64,000 nt of DNA from Rhodopirellula sp. P2 (lineage in GTDB: Bacteria > Planctomycetota > Planctomycetia > Pirellulales > Pirellulaceae). This document shows, in pieces, positions 35,326 through 45,299 of the stretch. How positions within the stretch are numbered: position 1 is the first letter of the stretch; every line of letters begins with the position of its first letter. Under the pieces are notes generated by a model. It was not told where the DNA came from and did no database searches. It saw nothing but the letters and a program-made list of their open reading frames with translations. A program made the position numbers and the translations under genes. Location of the stretch: positions 2,151,001 to 2,215,000 of the forward strand of contig NZ_CP118225.1 of the NCBI RefSeq assembly GCF_028768465.1, read 5' to 3'.

Positions 35326-36021
35326 ATGATTGACGCAGAATTCAAAACGGCCTTGGAACAATTCGGACTCGAGCTCGACGAGCCTCTGGGCATGTCGCTG
35401 CAGCAATACGCGCAGTCGCTGTGGCGGTACAACGAGCAGATCAACCTGACCCGGCATACGACGTGGGATCTATTCGTCACCCGCGACTTACGTGATTGCT
35501 TGCAATTGGCTCAGTTGATCCAGCCCGGCGAAGAAGTCCTGGACATGGGCAGCGGCAACGGCGTGCCCGGCATCCCTTTGGCGATGTTGCGGCCCGACAT
35601 CGAAGTCGCGCTGGCCGAATCGGTTGGCAAGCGTGCCAAGGTGCTCGACGAATTGGTGACCGAATTGAATCTGCCCGTGCCGGTCTACGCGGCTCGCGGC
35701 GAAGATTTATTGGAAGATTTTCGCTTCACCACGATCGTCAGCCGAGCGGTTGGCAGCCTGCTAAAGTTCTGCCGCTGGGTGGAGCCTCATTGGAGTCAGT
35801 TTGACCGGCTGTTGCTGATCAAAGGCCCCAAGTGGGTCGATGAACGGGGAGAGGCCCGTCATCACGGCGTGCTCAAAGGTCTGGATCTTCGCGTTGTGGC
35901 CACCTATCCGTTAGGGAACGTGGCTCCTGAGGTCACCGAGGCGGAAGAGGATGGCTCGTCTGAGACAGCCGATGTCAGCCGAGGCGTGATCTTGGAATTG
36001 ACGAAGAAAAAGAAGGGCTGA
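35326..36021 (+). CDS. rsmG: 16S rRNA (guanine-N7)-methyltransferase RsmG
   Basis: A 231-residue S-adenosylmethionine-dependent enzyme that methylates G527 of 16S rRNA. The N-terminal YNEQINLT motif and the SAM-binding loop DMGSGNGVPGIPLA are characteristic, followed by SVGKRAKVLDEL and the IVSRAVGSL segment. The C-terminus has a short acidic insert (VTEAEEDGSSETAD) before the last strand and a Lys tail. It is the only gene between the TPR lipoprotein and cysD; the 106-base gap to cysD argues against tight coupling. Loss of rsmG gives low-level streptomycin resistance in other bacteria. Confidence 0.93.
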   Translation: MIDAEFKTALEQFGLELDEPLGMSLQQYAQSLWRYNEQINLTRHTTWDLFVTRDLRDCLQLAQLIQPGEEVLDMGSGNGVPGIPLAMLRPDIEVALAESVGKRAKVLDELVTELNLPVPVYAARGEDLLEDFRFTTIVSRAVGSLLKFCRWVEPHWSQFDRLLLIKGPKWVDERGEARHHGVLKGLDLRVVATYPLGNVAPEVTEAEEDGSSETADVSRGVILELTKKKKG

Positions 36022-36127
36022 GCTCGCTGGGCGACCTTCCGGCTGGATCGATTCTGCACCCCGTCTATACTGCCACGCTTGATGTCGCGGCGAACCCGAT
36101 TCGTTTCACTCTTTCTGCAAAGATCGC

Positions 36128-37039
36128 ATGTCCGATTACAGCCTCACTCACCTGAAACAGCTCGAGGCCGAGAGCATCCACATTTTCCGAGAAGTCGTCT
36201 CGGAATTTCAAAAACCTGTGATGCTGTACTCGATCGGCAAAGACTCCGCGGTGCTGCTTCACTTGGCGCTGAAAGCATTTTACCCCGCGAAGTTGCCCTT
36301 CCCGTTGTTGCACGTCGACACGACGTACAAGTTCAAGGACATGATCGAGCACCGCGAGAAATATGTTCGTGGCACGTTGGGGTTGGACGTGTTGGTGCAC
36401 ATCAACGAAGAAGGTCTGAAAGCCAACATCCCGCCGTGGGAAGACAGCGAGCGACACACTGAATTGATGAAAACCGACGCGCTCAAAGCCGCGTTGGACA
36501 TGTACCAATTCGACGCCGCGTTCGGTGGGGCTCGCCGGGACGAAGAAAAAAGTCGGGCCAAAGAACGCGTGTTCAGCTTCCGCGATAAATCGCACCGCTG
36601 GGACCCCAAGAACCAACGCCCCGAACTTTGGAACCTGTACAACGGTCGGGTCAACAAAGGCGAGTCGATTCGCGTCTTCCCGATGAGCAACTGGACGGAG
36701 CTGGATGTGTGGCAGTACATCCACATGGAAAACATCCCGATCGTGCCGCTGTATTTGTCGGAACCTCGCCAAGTCGTCAATCGCGACGGAATGTTGTTGA
36801 TGCGTGATGACGATCGCATGCCCTTGTTGCCGGGCGAGAAAGAAGAGACCCGGATGGTGCGATTCCGAACCCTGGGTTGCTACCCGCTTTCCGGAGCGGT
36901 CGAGAGCGAAGCGACGACACTGCCCGAGGTCATCCAAGAGATGCTGCTGACCCGCACCAGTGAACGCCAAGGTCGCATCATTGACCAAGACGAAGGCGGC
37001 GTCGGCATGCAAAAGAAAAAAGAACGCGGCTACTTCTGA
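36128..37039 (+). CDS. cysD: Sulfate adenylyltransferase subunit 2
   Basis: A 303-residue CysD that forms adenosine phosphosulfate (APS) from sulfate and ATP together with CysN. The PP-loop [14 protein letters not shown] is near residue 38. [20 protein letters not shown] and the [20 protein letters not shown] segment are classic for CysD, and the C-terminus ends in the usual [12 protein letters not shown] region. Full length. The partner gene cysNC follows after a 156-base spacer that carries degenerate GCTA repeats. Confidence 0.97.
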   Translation: MSDYSLTHLKQLEAESIHIFREVVSEFQKPVMLYSIGKDSAVLLHLALKAFYPAKLPFPLLHVDTTYKFKDMIEHREKYVRGTLGLDVLVHINEEGLKANIPPWEDSERHTELMKTDALKAALDMYQFDAAFGGARRDEEKSRAKERVFSFRDKSHRWDPKNQRPELWNLYNGRVNKGESIRVFPMSNWTELDVWQYIHMENIPIVPLYLSEPRQVVNRDGMLLMRDDDRMPLLPGEKEETRMVRFRTLGCYPLSGAVESEATTLPEVIQEMLLTRTSERQGRIIDQDEGGVGMQKKKERGYF

Positions 37040-37064
37040 TCGCTTTGCGATCCGCTGCTGGCTA

Positions 37065-37177
37065 CTAGCAGCTAGCGGCTAGCTCGTCGGTAGCGGAACA
37101 TCCCGAGCGGCCTCCGCTTTCTTCTCAACGTAAACCTATACCTCCGATCGGCTGTTGCTAGAAGCTAACGGCTAACT
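37065..37177. repeat. Pair of degenerate 20-bp repeats in the cysD-cysNC spacer
   Basis: CTAGCAGCTAGCGGCTAGCT (37065-37084) and CTAGAAGCTAACGGCTAACT (37158-37177) are direct copies with four differences. Each is rich in GCTAGC-type palindromes and could fold on itself. The second ends 18 bases before the cysNC ATG, overlapping the expected ribosome binding region. Confidence 0.6.
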
Positions 37178-37195
37178 GCTAAAAGCTGTCCTCCT

Positions 37196-39139
37196 ATGTC
37201 CCATCAATCTGATCTGATCGCCTCCGACATCGATGCTTATCTGAAGCAACATGAGCAAAAGCAATTGTTGCGTTTCATCACCTGCGGCAGCGTGGACGAT
37301 GGCAAGAGCACGTTGATCGGCCGCCTGCTCTACGATTCCAAGTTGGTCTACGAAGACGAATTGGCGAAGGTCCAAAGTGACTCGGTTCGTCAAGGCAGCG
37401 TGGCAGGTGGATTTGACCCCTCGTTGTTCATGGACGGTCTGAAAGAAGAACGCGAACAGGGCATCACGATCGATGTCGCCTATCGCTACTTCAGCACGGC
37501 CAAACGTAAATTCATCATCGCGGACACGCCCGGTCACGAACAATACACGCGGAACATGGCGACCGGTGCCAGCAGCGCGGACCTGGCGATCATCCTGATC
37601 GACGCGCGGCACGGGGTGTTGACCCAAACCCGCCGTCACTCGTTCATCGTTTCGTTGTTGGGCATCCGTCATGTGGTCGTGGCGGTCAACAAGATGGACA
37701 TCGACGGAGTTAATTACAGCGAAGAGCGTTTCAACGAGATCTGTGAAGATTATCGCAATTTCGCAACCCGCTTGGACTTGCCTGATTTGCACTTCATTCC
37801 GATCAGTGCTCTCAACGGCGACAATTTGGTTGACCGCAGCGAGAACATGCCGTGGTACACCGGCAGCACGTTGATGAATTTCCTGGAAACCGTTTACATC
37901 GGTTCGGACCGCAACCTGCAAGATTTCCGATTGCCAGTTCAATACGTCAATCGTCCCAACCTCAACTTCCGTGGGTTCTGTGGAACGATCGCGTCCGGGA
38001 TCATTCGCACAGGCGAAGAGGTCACCGTCCTGCCCAGTCGTCAGAAGTCCAAGGTCAAAGAAATCGTCACCTACGACGGCAACTTGGATGAAGCCTACGC
38101 TCCGTTGGCGGTGACGCTGACATTGGAAGATGAAATCGATGCCAGTCGCGGTGACATGATCGTTCGCAGTGGCAACATGCCACGAAGCGGATCCGACGTC
38201 GAAGCGATGTTGGTTTGGATGAATGAAGAGGCGATGGTTCCTGGCAAGACGTACCTCGTCAAACACACCACTCAAACGGTCCCAGGGAATGTCGAAACGT
38301 TGGCTTACAAAGTCGATGTGAACGACCTGCATCGCTTGCCAGCACCGACTCTGGAACTGAACGAAATCGGACGTGTTCGATTGTCTTTGTCGGCACCGAT
38401 TCACTACGACCCATACCGTCGCAACCGAACCACGGGAGCGATCATCCTGGTCGATCGGATCACGAATGCGACCGTTGCCGCGGGCATGATCTTGGATCGC
38501 GGGACCACCGGAAGTCACAAGTCCGTTTGGGACGACGAAGCTTCATCGGATGATTCCGGCGACACTCTCTCGGCCGTGACCGCGGAAGAGCGTTTGGCAC
38601 GCTTCGGACAGAAACCAGCCACGGTGCTGCTGACGGGGCTGACCGGGAGCGGCAAGACGTCGATCGCGCAAGCCGTGGAACGTAAATTGTTTGACGCGGG
38701 CCGATCAGTTGCGGTGGTCGATGGCGAGTATGTTCGTCGCGGTTTGAGCCGTGACCTGGGCTTCAGCGCGGATGATCGCAGCGAGAACCTGCGTCGCAGC
38801 GGGCACTTGGCTCACACGCTGAACGATGCTGGGCTGATCTGCTTGGCATCCTTGGTGGCACCGTCCGATGATGTGCGTCAGAAAGTCAGCAAGTTGATTG
38901 GCGAAGATCAGTTCTTGGTCGTTCACGTCGCGACTCCATTGGAAGTTTGCCGGGAACGGGATACCAAGGGGCAGTACGCGAAAGCGGACGCTGGCGAGCT
39001 GTCCAACTTCCCTGGTGTGACCGCAAAATACGACGTTCCGAGCGATCCTGACTTGGCCGTTGATACCTCCACCACTTCCATCGCTGATTGTGCGGATGCG
39101 GTGGTGGAACTTCTGAAATCCAAAGGGTTCATCAAATGA
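37196..39139 (+). CDS. cysNC: Bifunctional sulfate adenylyltransferase subunit 1 / APS kinase
   Basis: A 647-residue fusion. Residues 1-440 are CysN, an EF-Tu-like GTPase that drives APS synthesis: P-loop [15 protein letters not shown], switch [12 protein letters not shown] and NKMD. Residues about 470-645 are APS kinase (CysC), which makes [34 protein letters not shown] and the DRSENLRR lid. The P-loop has Thr-Ser after the lysine instead of the usual Ser-Thr. The TGA stop overlaps the next ATG by an ATGA, so an M3 peptidase gene is coupled to it. PAPS feeds sulfate assimilation or sulfotransferases. Confidence 0.97.
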   Translation: MSHQSDLIASDIDAYLKQHEQKQLLRFITCGSVDDGKSTLIGRLLYDSKLVYEDELAKVQSDSVRQGSVAGGFDPSLFMDGLKEEREQGITIDVAYRYFSTAKRKFIIADTPGHEQYTRNMATGASSADLAIILIDARHGVLTQTRRHSFIVSLLGIRHVVVAVNKMDIDGVNYSEERFNEICEDYRNFATRLDLPDLHFIPISALNGDNLVDRSENMPWYTGSTLMNFLETVYIGSDRNLQDFRLPVQYVNRPNLNFRGFCGTIASGIIRTGEEVTVLPSRQKSKVKEIVTYDGNLDEAYAPLAVTLTLEDEIDASRGDMIVRSGNMPRSGSDVEAMLVWMNEEAMVPGKTYLVKHTTQTVPGNVETLAYKVDVNDLHRLPAPTLELNEIGRVRLSLSAPIHYDPYRRNRTTGAIILVDRITNATVAAGMILDRGTTGSHKSVWDDEASSDDSGDTLSAVTAEERLARFGQKPATVLLTGLTGSGKTSIAQAVERKLFDAGRSVAVVDGEYVRRGLSRDLGFSADDRSENLRRSGHLAHTLNDAGLICLASLVAPSDDVRQKVSKLIGEDQFLVVHVATPLEVCRERDTKGQYAKADAGELSNFPGVTAKYDVPSDPDLAVDTSTTSIADCADAVVELLKSKGFIK

Positions 39140-41328
39140 GATGGTGTGTTGTTCCGGCAAGCTTCCTTGCCGCGATCGCGTTGGTCCAACCTTCCTATTC
39201 ACAAGAAACTTCCGTGAACAGCTCGCAATCTCTTCTCTCCAGCTCACCGCTTCTGAAATCTTGGCCGGGACCTCATGGTGGGGTGCCGCCGTGGAACGAA
39301 GTCCGGGTTGATGAATTCAGTGCCGCCTTTGACGCCGCGATTGAGCAGGCTGAAAAGGAAATCGATCAGATTGCGAATCAGTCGGCGGCCCCAACGTTCG
39401 AGAACACGCTGCTCGCGATGGAAACCGCCGGCGAAGCCCTGCACCGAGTCGAGGTGTTGTTCGACGTGCACGCGGGGAACCTGAACCTGGGCCCGATCCC
39501 GGATTTGGAACGCAGTATCACACCCAAGTTGGCTGCTTACTCAGACTCAGTCACGCAGAATGTGGCCTTGTTTGCTCGCATCGAAGCGATTCATGACGAT
39601 GTTTTCGAGAAGAAAACGGTCGCTCTGAACGATGATGCGAAGCGCTTGCTGGATGAAACATTCAAGAGCTTTGTTCGCCGTGGGGCTCGGTTGAGTCCAG
39701 AGGACAAAGCCAAGCTTTCGCAAATCAACACGCGACTGGCTCGTCTGTTCACGGACTTCAACCAAAACGTGTTGGAAGAAGAGAAGGGACATGTCACCTG
39801 GATCGACGAGGTGTCCCGGTTGTCGGGCGTGCCTCAGTCGACACGCGATGCGATGGCGGTTGCGGCGGAGGAAAAAGGTGGCAAAGCCAAGTGGGCCGTG
39901 ACCAACACGCGTTCGTCGATGGACCCGTTTTTGACCAATGCCGATGACCGTGAGCTTCGCGAACAGGTCTGGCGGAACTACTACTTCCGTGGTGACAACA
40001 ACGACGACCACGACAACAAAGGCATCATTCGCGAGATTCTGAATCTGCGTGCGGCAAGAGCCAAGTTGCTGGGGTACCCCTCGCACGCTCATTGGCGGAT
40101 GGAATCCACGATGGCGGGCACGCCCGATCGTGCAATGGATCTGATGATGAAGGTTTGGCCTCACGCTGTGCAACGAGTCGCGAACGAAGTGGCGGACATG
40201 CAAGCGATTGCCGATGCCGAAATGGAAGCGGCAGGAAAGCCAAAGATCACGATTGAACCGTGGGATTATCGGTACTACGCCGAAAAGGTGCGGGCTGACA
40301 AATACGACTTGGACATGGCCGAGGTACGCCCTTATTTGCAACTCGATCGTTTGGTCGAAGCGATGATGTGGTGTGCCGAAGAACTGTTCGGCTTCCAGTT
40401 TCGACCTGTCGGCAACTTGCCGGTCTTCCATCCCGATGTCACCGTTTACGAAGTGGTGCAGAAGTCCGATGGAAGTCACGTAGGACTGTTCTACCTCGAC
40501 CCCTTCGCTCGCGAAGGCAAACGCAGCGGCGCGTGGATGATGGACTATCGAGGTCAATCGGGATGGGAACTCGACCCGGAATCCGCGGATGTTCCTGTGC
40601 GGACGCCGATCGTGTCGAACAACAGCAACTTCGTTCCCGCCGCGGACGGCAAGCCCGTTTTGATTTCTTGGGACGATGCGACCACCTTGTTCCACGAATT
40701 TGGCCACGCCCTGCACGGACTTTCCAGTCGTGTGCACTATCCATCGCAGTCTGGCACCAACGTGGCTCGAGACTTTGTCGAGTTCCCGTCGCAGGTGCTG
40801 GAGCATTGGTTGTCGACGCCCGAAGTGTTGACGCGCTACGCGACGCACTACGAGACGGGCGAACCGATGCCGAAAGAACTGCTCGACAAGATCGAAGCTT
40901 CGTCCAAGTTCAACAGCGGGTTTGAAACCGTTGAGTATCTCGCTTGTGCGATCCTGGACATGAAGCTGCATCAGTTGCAGGCAGGGGACATCGACGTCAG
41001 CGAGTTTGAGAAATCGGCACTCGCAGAAATCGGCATGCCCGACGAATTGCCGATGCGTCACCGTCTGCCTCACTTCAGCCACCTGTTCAGCAGCGACGCT
41101 TACTCCGCGGGCTACTACAGCTACCTTTGGAGCGACGCGTTGACGGCGGATGCGGCGGAAATGTTCGTCGAGGCGGGGAGCTTCTTCGACGAAGCGACGG
41201 CGGCCAAGTTGTTCGATCACATTCTCAGCGTGGGCGACACACTCGATCCCGTCGAAACGTACCGCAAATTCCGCGGTCGTGATGTCGACACAGAAGCGTT
41301 GCTTCGTAAACGCGGTTTCGCAGAATGA
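39136..41328 (+). CDS. Exported M3-family oligopeptidase
   Basis: A 730-residue zinc peptidase similar to peptidyl-dipeptidase Dcp/oligopeptidase A. The zinc site is H520-E521-F-G-H524 ([14 protein letters not shown]), with [12 protein letters not shown] 20-odd residues later carrying the third ligand. The ATG at 39136 begins a signal peptide ([20 protein letters not shown]), so the enzyme is exported, unlike cytoplasmic OpdA. The start overlaps the cysNC stop (ATGA) and its own stop overlaps the GH16 ATG in the same way, which places all three in one transcript. Confidence 0.93.
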   Translation: MRWCVVPASFLAAIALVQPSYSQETSVNSSQSLLSSSPLLKSWPGPHGGVPPWNEVRVDEFSAAFDAAIEQAEKEIDQIANQSAAPTFENTLLAMETAGEALHRVEVLFDVHAGNLNLGPIPDLERSITPKLAAYSDSVTQNVALFARIEAIHDDVFEKKTVALNDDAKRLLDETFKSFVRRGARLSPEDKAKLSQINTRLARLFTDFNQNVLEEEKGHVTWIDEVSRLSGVPQSTRDAMAVAAEEKGGKAKWAVTNTRSSMDPFLTNADDRELREQVWRNYYFRGDNNDDHDNKGIIREILNLRAARAKLLGYPSHAHWRMESTMAGTPDRAMDLMMKVWPHAVQRVANEVADMQAIADAEMEAAGKPKITIEPWDYRYYAEKVRADKYDLDMAEVRPYLQLDRLVEAMMWCAEELFGFQFRPVGNLPVFHPDVTVYEVVQKSDGSHVGLFYLDPFAREGKRSGAWMMDYRGQSGWELDPESADVPVRTPIVSNNSNFVPAADGKPVLISWDDATTLFHEFGHALHGLSSRVHYPSQSGTNVARDFVEFPSQVLEHWLSTPEVLTRYATHYETGEPMPKELLDKIEASSKFNSGFETVEYLACAILDMKLHQLQAGDIDVSEFEKSALAEIGMPDELPMRHRLPHFSHLFSSDAYSAGYYSYLWSDALTADAAEMFVEAGSFFDEATAAKLFDHILSVGDTLDPVETYRKFRGRDVDTEALLRKRGFAE

Positions 41329-42131
41329 TCCGACTCGCGGTCGCTGTCGGAATGGCGATCACGATGTTTGGATGCAGTTTCCGCCACGCAAACGCTCAGT
41401 CGTTTGACCGATTGGTTTGGCAAGACGATTTCAGCGGGGACTCGTTGGACTATTCCAAGTGGGAGGTCGAGGTCAACGCGTTCGGCGGTGGCAACCACGA
41501 GCTTCAGATCTACACCGACCGCCCTGAGAACGTGCGAGTCGAGGATAGATGTCTGGTTCTGGAGGCTCGGCGTGACAACGCGGCCATCAGCGGAACGTCG
41601 CGAGAGTACTCGTCGGGGCGAGTTCGAACCAAGCACCGAGGGGATTGGAAGTACGGTCGCATCGAAGTGCGAGCGAAGTTGCCCCAAGGACAAGGCATCT
41701 GGCCGGCGATTTGGATGTTACCAACCAAGGACGAATACGGTGGTTGGGCGGCCAGCGGCGAGATTGACATCATGGAGATGCGAGGCCAGCAACCCAATGT
41801 CGTGTTGGGGACGCTGCATCACGGCGCACCCTGGCCGAACAACATTCACACGGGCGATGAATACACGCTGGAGCAAGGAACCTTCGCCGATGACTTTCAC
41901 ACGTTTGCCGTGAACTGGCGAGCCAACGAGATTGAGTGGTTGGTCGATGGAAAATCAGTGCAAAAGCAAACGAGATGGGAAAGCTCTGGCGGCAAGTACC
42001 CTGCCCCGTTTGATCAACCGTTTCATCTGTTGATGAACGTCGCCGTCGGAGGAGGATTTCTGGGCCCGCCGGATGCCACCACCGAATTTCCGGTGCAGAT
42101 GTTGGTTGATTCGGTGAAGATCTACCAGTAG
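41325..42131 (+). CDS. Secreted GH16 family beta-glucanase (laminarinase-like)
   Basis: A 268-residue glycoside hydrolase of family 16. After a signal peptide ([19 protein letters not shown]) comes the GH16 fold: WQDDFSGDSLDYSKWE, the GQGIWPAIWMLP strand and the catalytic motif GEIDIME, with nucleophile E146, D148 and acid/base E151. The C-terminal PFHLLMNVAVGG is also typical. Members cut beta-1,3(4)-glucans such as laminarin, or other marine galactans; this sequence looks closest to laminarinase. It is the last gene of the cysNC-peptidase transcript; the 324-bp tandem repeats start 47 bases after its stop. Confidence 0.94.
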   Translation: MIRLAVAVGMAITMFGCSFRHANAQSFDRLVWQDDFSGDSLDYSKWEVEVNAFGGGNHELQIYTDRPENVRVEDRCLVLEARRDNAAISGTSREYSSGRVRTKHRGDWKYGRIEVRAKLPQGQGIWPAIWMLPTKDEYGGWAASGEIDIMEMRGQQPNVVLGTLHHGAPWPNNIHTGDEYTLEQGTFADDFHTFAVNWRANEIEWLVDGKSVQKQTRWESSGGKYPAPFDQPFHLLMNVAVGGGFLGPPDATTEFPVQMLVDSVKIYQ

Positions 42132-42178
42132 CGGACGAGAATCCTCTCGATGTTTTCCCACCCCGTAGCCGGATTCGC

Positions 42179-43209
42179 CAAGAATTCGGACCACCACCGC
42201 CCCTCCGTCCCAACCCACCGCGTCAGTTTTGAAATTGCGCTTTTGCGGTCGGTTTTGTTGGCCAACGGCCATCCTCATCGAAGCCAGGGGCATCGCCTGG
42301 GCTGATAAAGATGAAATCAACAAGGCGGTTTGGGCGGTTTCCGACGAATGGTATTGATACGGCGTTTGTCGCGATTGAAAAAGTGAAAGTGCAAATTGAT
42401 AATTGTAAAATGCCGGAATGCGTGGATGAAATCGCATCAATTTGCATTTTTCAATTGTCAATTTAACTTTTTCAATGAGTTGCATTCGGTTCGCGCACTG
42501 ACCACCCTGCCAAGAATTCGGACCACCACCGCTCCTCCATTCCCAACCCACCGCGTCAGTTTTGAAATTGCGCTTTTGCGGTCGGTTTTGTTGGCCAACG
42601 GCCATCCTCATCGAAGCCAGGGGCATCGCCTGGGCTGATAAAGATGAAATCAACAAGGCGGTTTCCGACGAATGGTATTGATACGGCGTTTGTCGCGATT
42701 GAAAAAGTGAAAGTGCAAATTGATAATTGTAAAATGCCGGAATGCGTGGATGAAATCGCATCAATTTGCATTTTTCAATTGTCAATTTAACTTTTTCAAT
42801 GAGTTGCATTCGGTTCGCGCACTGACCACCCTGCCAAGAATTCGGACCACCACCGCTCCTCCATTCCCAACCCACCGCGTCAGTTTTGAAATTGCGCTTT
42901 TGCGGTCGGTTTTGTTGGCCAACGGCCATCCTCATCGAAGCCAGGGGCATCGCCTGGGCTGATAAAGATGAAATCAACAAGGCGGTTTCCGACGAATGGT
43001 ATTGATACGGCGTTTGTCGCGATTGAAAAAGTGAAAGTGCAAATTGATAATTGTAAAATGCCGGAATGCGTGGATGAAATCGCATCAATTTGCATTTTTC
43101 AATTGTCAATTTAACTTTTTCAATGAGTTGCATTCGGTTCGCGCACTGACCACCCTGCCAAGAATTCGGACCACCACCGCTCCTCCATCCCAACCCGCCG
43201 CATTAACTC
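42179..43209. repeat. Three tandem copies of a ~324-bp repeat plus a partial fourth
   Basis: Units begin with CAAGAATTCGGACCACCACC at 42179, 42511, 42835 and 43159; the last runs only about 50 bases. The unit lengths are 332, 324 and 324. The first unit differs by a 9-bp duplication (GGTTTGGGC) and one base near its start, while the second and third appear identical. Each unit holds a CCAGGGGCATCGCCTGGG palindrome and an AT-rich imperfect inverted repeat (42377-42473, 42701-42797, 43025-43121) starting GAAAAAGT and ending CTTTTTC. The block fills the space between the GH16 gene and the dead integron integrase. Confidence 0.95.
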
Positions 43210-43515
43210 CCCCGCACTGCCCCCATCAACGCTGAAAGCGTTTCATCTCACCCGCCAGCCCTGAAACAGTTGCACCAGCCAGCCTGATCCCCGAAGATGA
43301 CGGGGGAGTCCCAAGTAACCCCCAAGCATTGGAACCGGGAACCGGTCACCCAAGCGGACGAAGTCCATTCTCACGGCGCACCGATGGAACGCATCGCCAG
43401 TCCGGCGCATTGGCAACAAACGCACACGCGGGACCGCGTCATCTCGGCTGATGAGCATGATTCAAGCGATTCAGGCGGCAGAAACTCCACTCACTCGGCC
43501 CCGGTGACTCAGGAA
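43210..43515. other. Intergenic stretch between tandem repeats and integrase remnant
   Basis: A 71-codon minus-strand frame (43243-43458) has no motif or start signal and I do not call it. A small GGCTTGCGC-free, GC-rich stretch contains a GGTTCCCGGT-type near-palindrome at 43332-43346. Nothing else is visible. Confidence 0.35.
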
Positions 43516-44578
43516 TCAGTCCCCGCCCGCGAGCCGATCGACCGGACTTTGCAACCGGCTGTCAAAGGCAACACTCACGTGCACATAGCTCATCGTCGTT
43601 TCAATGTCCTTGTGTCCCATCAGTTTTTGGACCGTGGGCAAGTCCGTGCCATCCTCCACCAAATGCGTTGCAAAACTATGGCGAAGCGAATGTGGCACCC
43701 CGTTCTTGGTGATTCCCGCAGCCTTCATCAAACCAGACATCTTTGATCCTCAGTCGACGACACTCTTTATGTCGAAGACCGGAGCCGTACATCAATTGAA
43801 ACATGATCCGGTGCATGCCAGTCATCTGTTCCAGAAGCTTTTCAATTTCGTTGCGGCTAAACCAGACCGGCATCGTGTCAGGGCGTTTGACTCGCACCGC
43901 GTTGAGGAAACCAATCCGTTTGCCCAAGATGCACTCAAACAAAAACACCAAGGACGACTTCGCCTGCGTCTGCGTACTAGCCGCGACCTTTCCCTCGACC
44001 GCAAGTTTGGTCAAAAAAGACTCAATGTCTCGTTCATTGAACTGTTCCAGGTTGGTCGAGCCCACATGCCCCATGAATCGCTTCACCCACCGTACATACG
44101 CCTTCTCCGTGGCCATCGAATAATGCAGGACGCGAAGATCGCCCCGCATTGCCTGAATCAAATCAGGTTCCGTAGGATCCACTTTTCCACGGATCCTTTC
44201 CAACTCCTCTTCTGTTGGCGGCACGTGCAATTCAAGGTTGCGCTCTTGCTTGCCCAATTGGGCAAGTTTCGCAACGATGCTCGACAAATCTGGCTCCGAT
44301 CGCTTCAAAACTAAGTCGCGATAGCACTCCAGTGATCGCACCGCTTGCCATCGCTGCCATGCCGGCGCCCCGGCCTCCAGCAAAGAACGCGAAAACCGCA
44401 GGACCGTCTCACGATTCACGGGCAGTTCATTCGTCAGCCCTTTGGGATGCGTGAGTGCGTACCGCCGAAGCCATTTCGGAAACCATGTTTGGTCACTTTC
44501 GCTGACGTCATCCGCCGAAGCCACGGCCACCTCAAAGTCTGCCAGTGTCATCAGAACGACTCCCAGGAATGGCGACAT
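43516..44578 (-). pseudogene. intI: Integron integrase (IntI-type tyrosine recombinase), inactivated
   Basis: Two fragments of one tyrosine recombinase lie in different frames. The upstream fragment (44578 to 43676) has an N-terminal extension, the SAM-like core-binding domain (MATEKAYVRWVKRFMGHVG) and the first catalytic region ([19 protein letters not shown]), then runs into a stop. The downstream fragment (from 43740) holds [34 protein letters not shown] and the IntI-like ending [13 protein letters not shown] is joined directly, in another frame, to the [12 protein letters not shown] helix. In intact integrases these are separated by roughly 80-110 residues, including the IntI-specific insert, so an out-of-frame internal deletion has removed them. 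Orientation is right for an attI and cassettes to its right. Confidence 0.9.
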
Positions 44579-44755
44579 TGCCGCAACAATTTGCAGCAGT
44601 TAAGATTCCCAACCGGTAGCGAGTTGAGTGATATTGGTCAAACACCCCAACTCACTTACCCCGTATCATGCAATTTCCCGAATACGACCCTACTGAGTAG
44701 GGTTGAATCTATTGTTATTCGACTGAAATTGCCGTTTCTCACCTGGTGACACTGA
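44579..44755. other. Putative attI region between dead intI and first cassette gene
   Basis: By position this should hold attI. GTTGAAT at 44702-44708 fits the GTTRRRY core and follows a perfect hairpin (ACCCTAC, TGA, GTAGGGT at 44687-44703). TTACCC at 44656-44661 matches the cassette edge at 45286 but has C instead of the invariant G before it. I cannot decide between them. Confidence 0.35.
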
Positions 44756-45205
44756 TTGCCGAAACGCATCTACACGCGCGCGTATGCGACGGCTCGCTTT
44801 TGGGCTGACGACCTTGATCCAATGGTGATCACGCAAGCACTGCTTCTACCACCCGACACTCAACATCGGCGAGGTGAACCGAGATTGATTCGCACCAAAT
44901 CTGGCAAGGTCGAACAACGGACTTCTTGCGGAGCAGGAGCGTGGACAATGTCATCCGAACACTGGGTGGACTCACCACGTTTGCACATTCATCTCCTATG
45001 GCTTCTCGAACAACTAGGACCTCACGAGACTGCGATCTCCAAGATTCTTGCTGGCGGCGTGATGGCTGACTTCTTCTGCTATTCGTGCGGTTCGACATCA
45101 ACACCGCCACCGATTCCTCAAGCTGTTCGTGATCGTTCCCATGCGTTAGGATTCAAGATCGAAATTGACCACTACGACACATCGGGCGACCCAAGCGGAG
45201 GGTAA
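44756..45205 (+). CDS. DUF4279 family protein, integron cassette gene
   Basis: A 149-residue cytoplasmic protein. The only possible start is TTG 44756, because TGA precedes it; a GGTG motif about ten bases upstream could be the ribosome site. The sequence fits DUF4279: ATARFWADDLDPMVITQALL, the basic RRGEPRLIRTKSGK, GAGAWTMSSEHWV, IHLLWLLEQLGPHETAISKI and MADFFCYSCG followed by a LGFKIEIDHYD strand. The family is of unknown function and I recall it as often cassette-borne. Its TAA stop (45203-45205) lies inside the R-double-prime core of the attC site, as is usual for cassette genes. Confidence 0.82.
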   Translation: MPKRIYTRAYATARFWADDLDPMVITQALLLPPDTQHRRGEPRLIRTKSGKVEQRTSCGAGAWTMSSEHWVDSPRLHIHLLWLLEQLGPHETAISKILAGGVMADFFCYSCGSTSTPPPIPQAVRDRSHALGFKIEIDHYDTSGDPSGG

Positions 45206-45291
45206 CCATCGCGTGAACCGGAGGACGCGAGCTAAGCGATTTGGCCGTTAGAAACTTTCCCGCGCGTTCCCGGTTACGCGTAACGTTACCC
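45200..45291 (+). other. attC recombination site
   Basis: The outer cores GGGTAAC (45200-45206) and GTTACCC (45285-45291) are exact complements and keep the essential AAC/GTT triplets. The inner pair CGCGTGAACCGG (45210-45221) and CCGGTTACGCG (45270-45280) is complementary except for one unpaired G in the left arm, which is the extrahelical base that orients attC recombination. The variable central part is 48 bases. The recombination point would be between G45285 and T45286. The site separates two small genes. Confidence 0.88.
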
Positions 45292-45299
45292 GACTAAAC

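Noticed and set aside
41955-43193. A 412-codon minus-strand open frame through the tandem repeats
   Set aside because: It exists only because the repeat unit is 324 bases and happens to lack stops in that frame. It overlaps the end of the GH16 gene on the opposite strand, has no ribosome site and shows no protein motif.
42179-43209. CRISPR array
   Set aside because: The repeats are about 324 bases and directly adjoining, with no unique spacers and no cas genes.
43516-44578. Reading the integrase as XerC/XerD
   Set aside because: The Asp-Val...RSPLD-like ending (QSPVDRL), the N-terminal extension and the adjacent attC with small cassette genes fit an integron integrase better. Sequence alignment would settle it.
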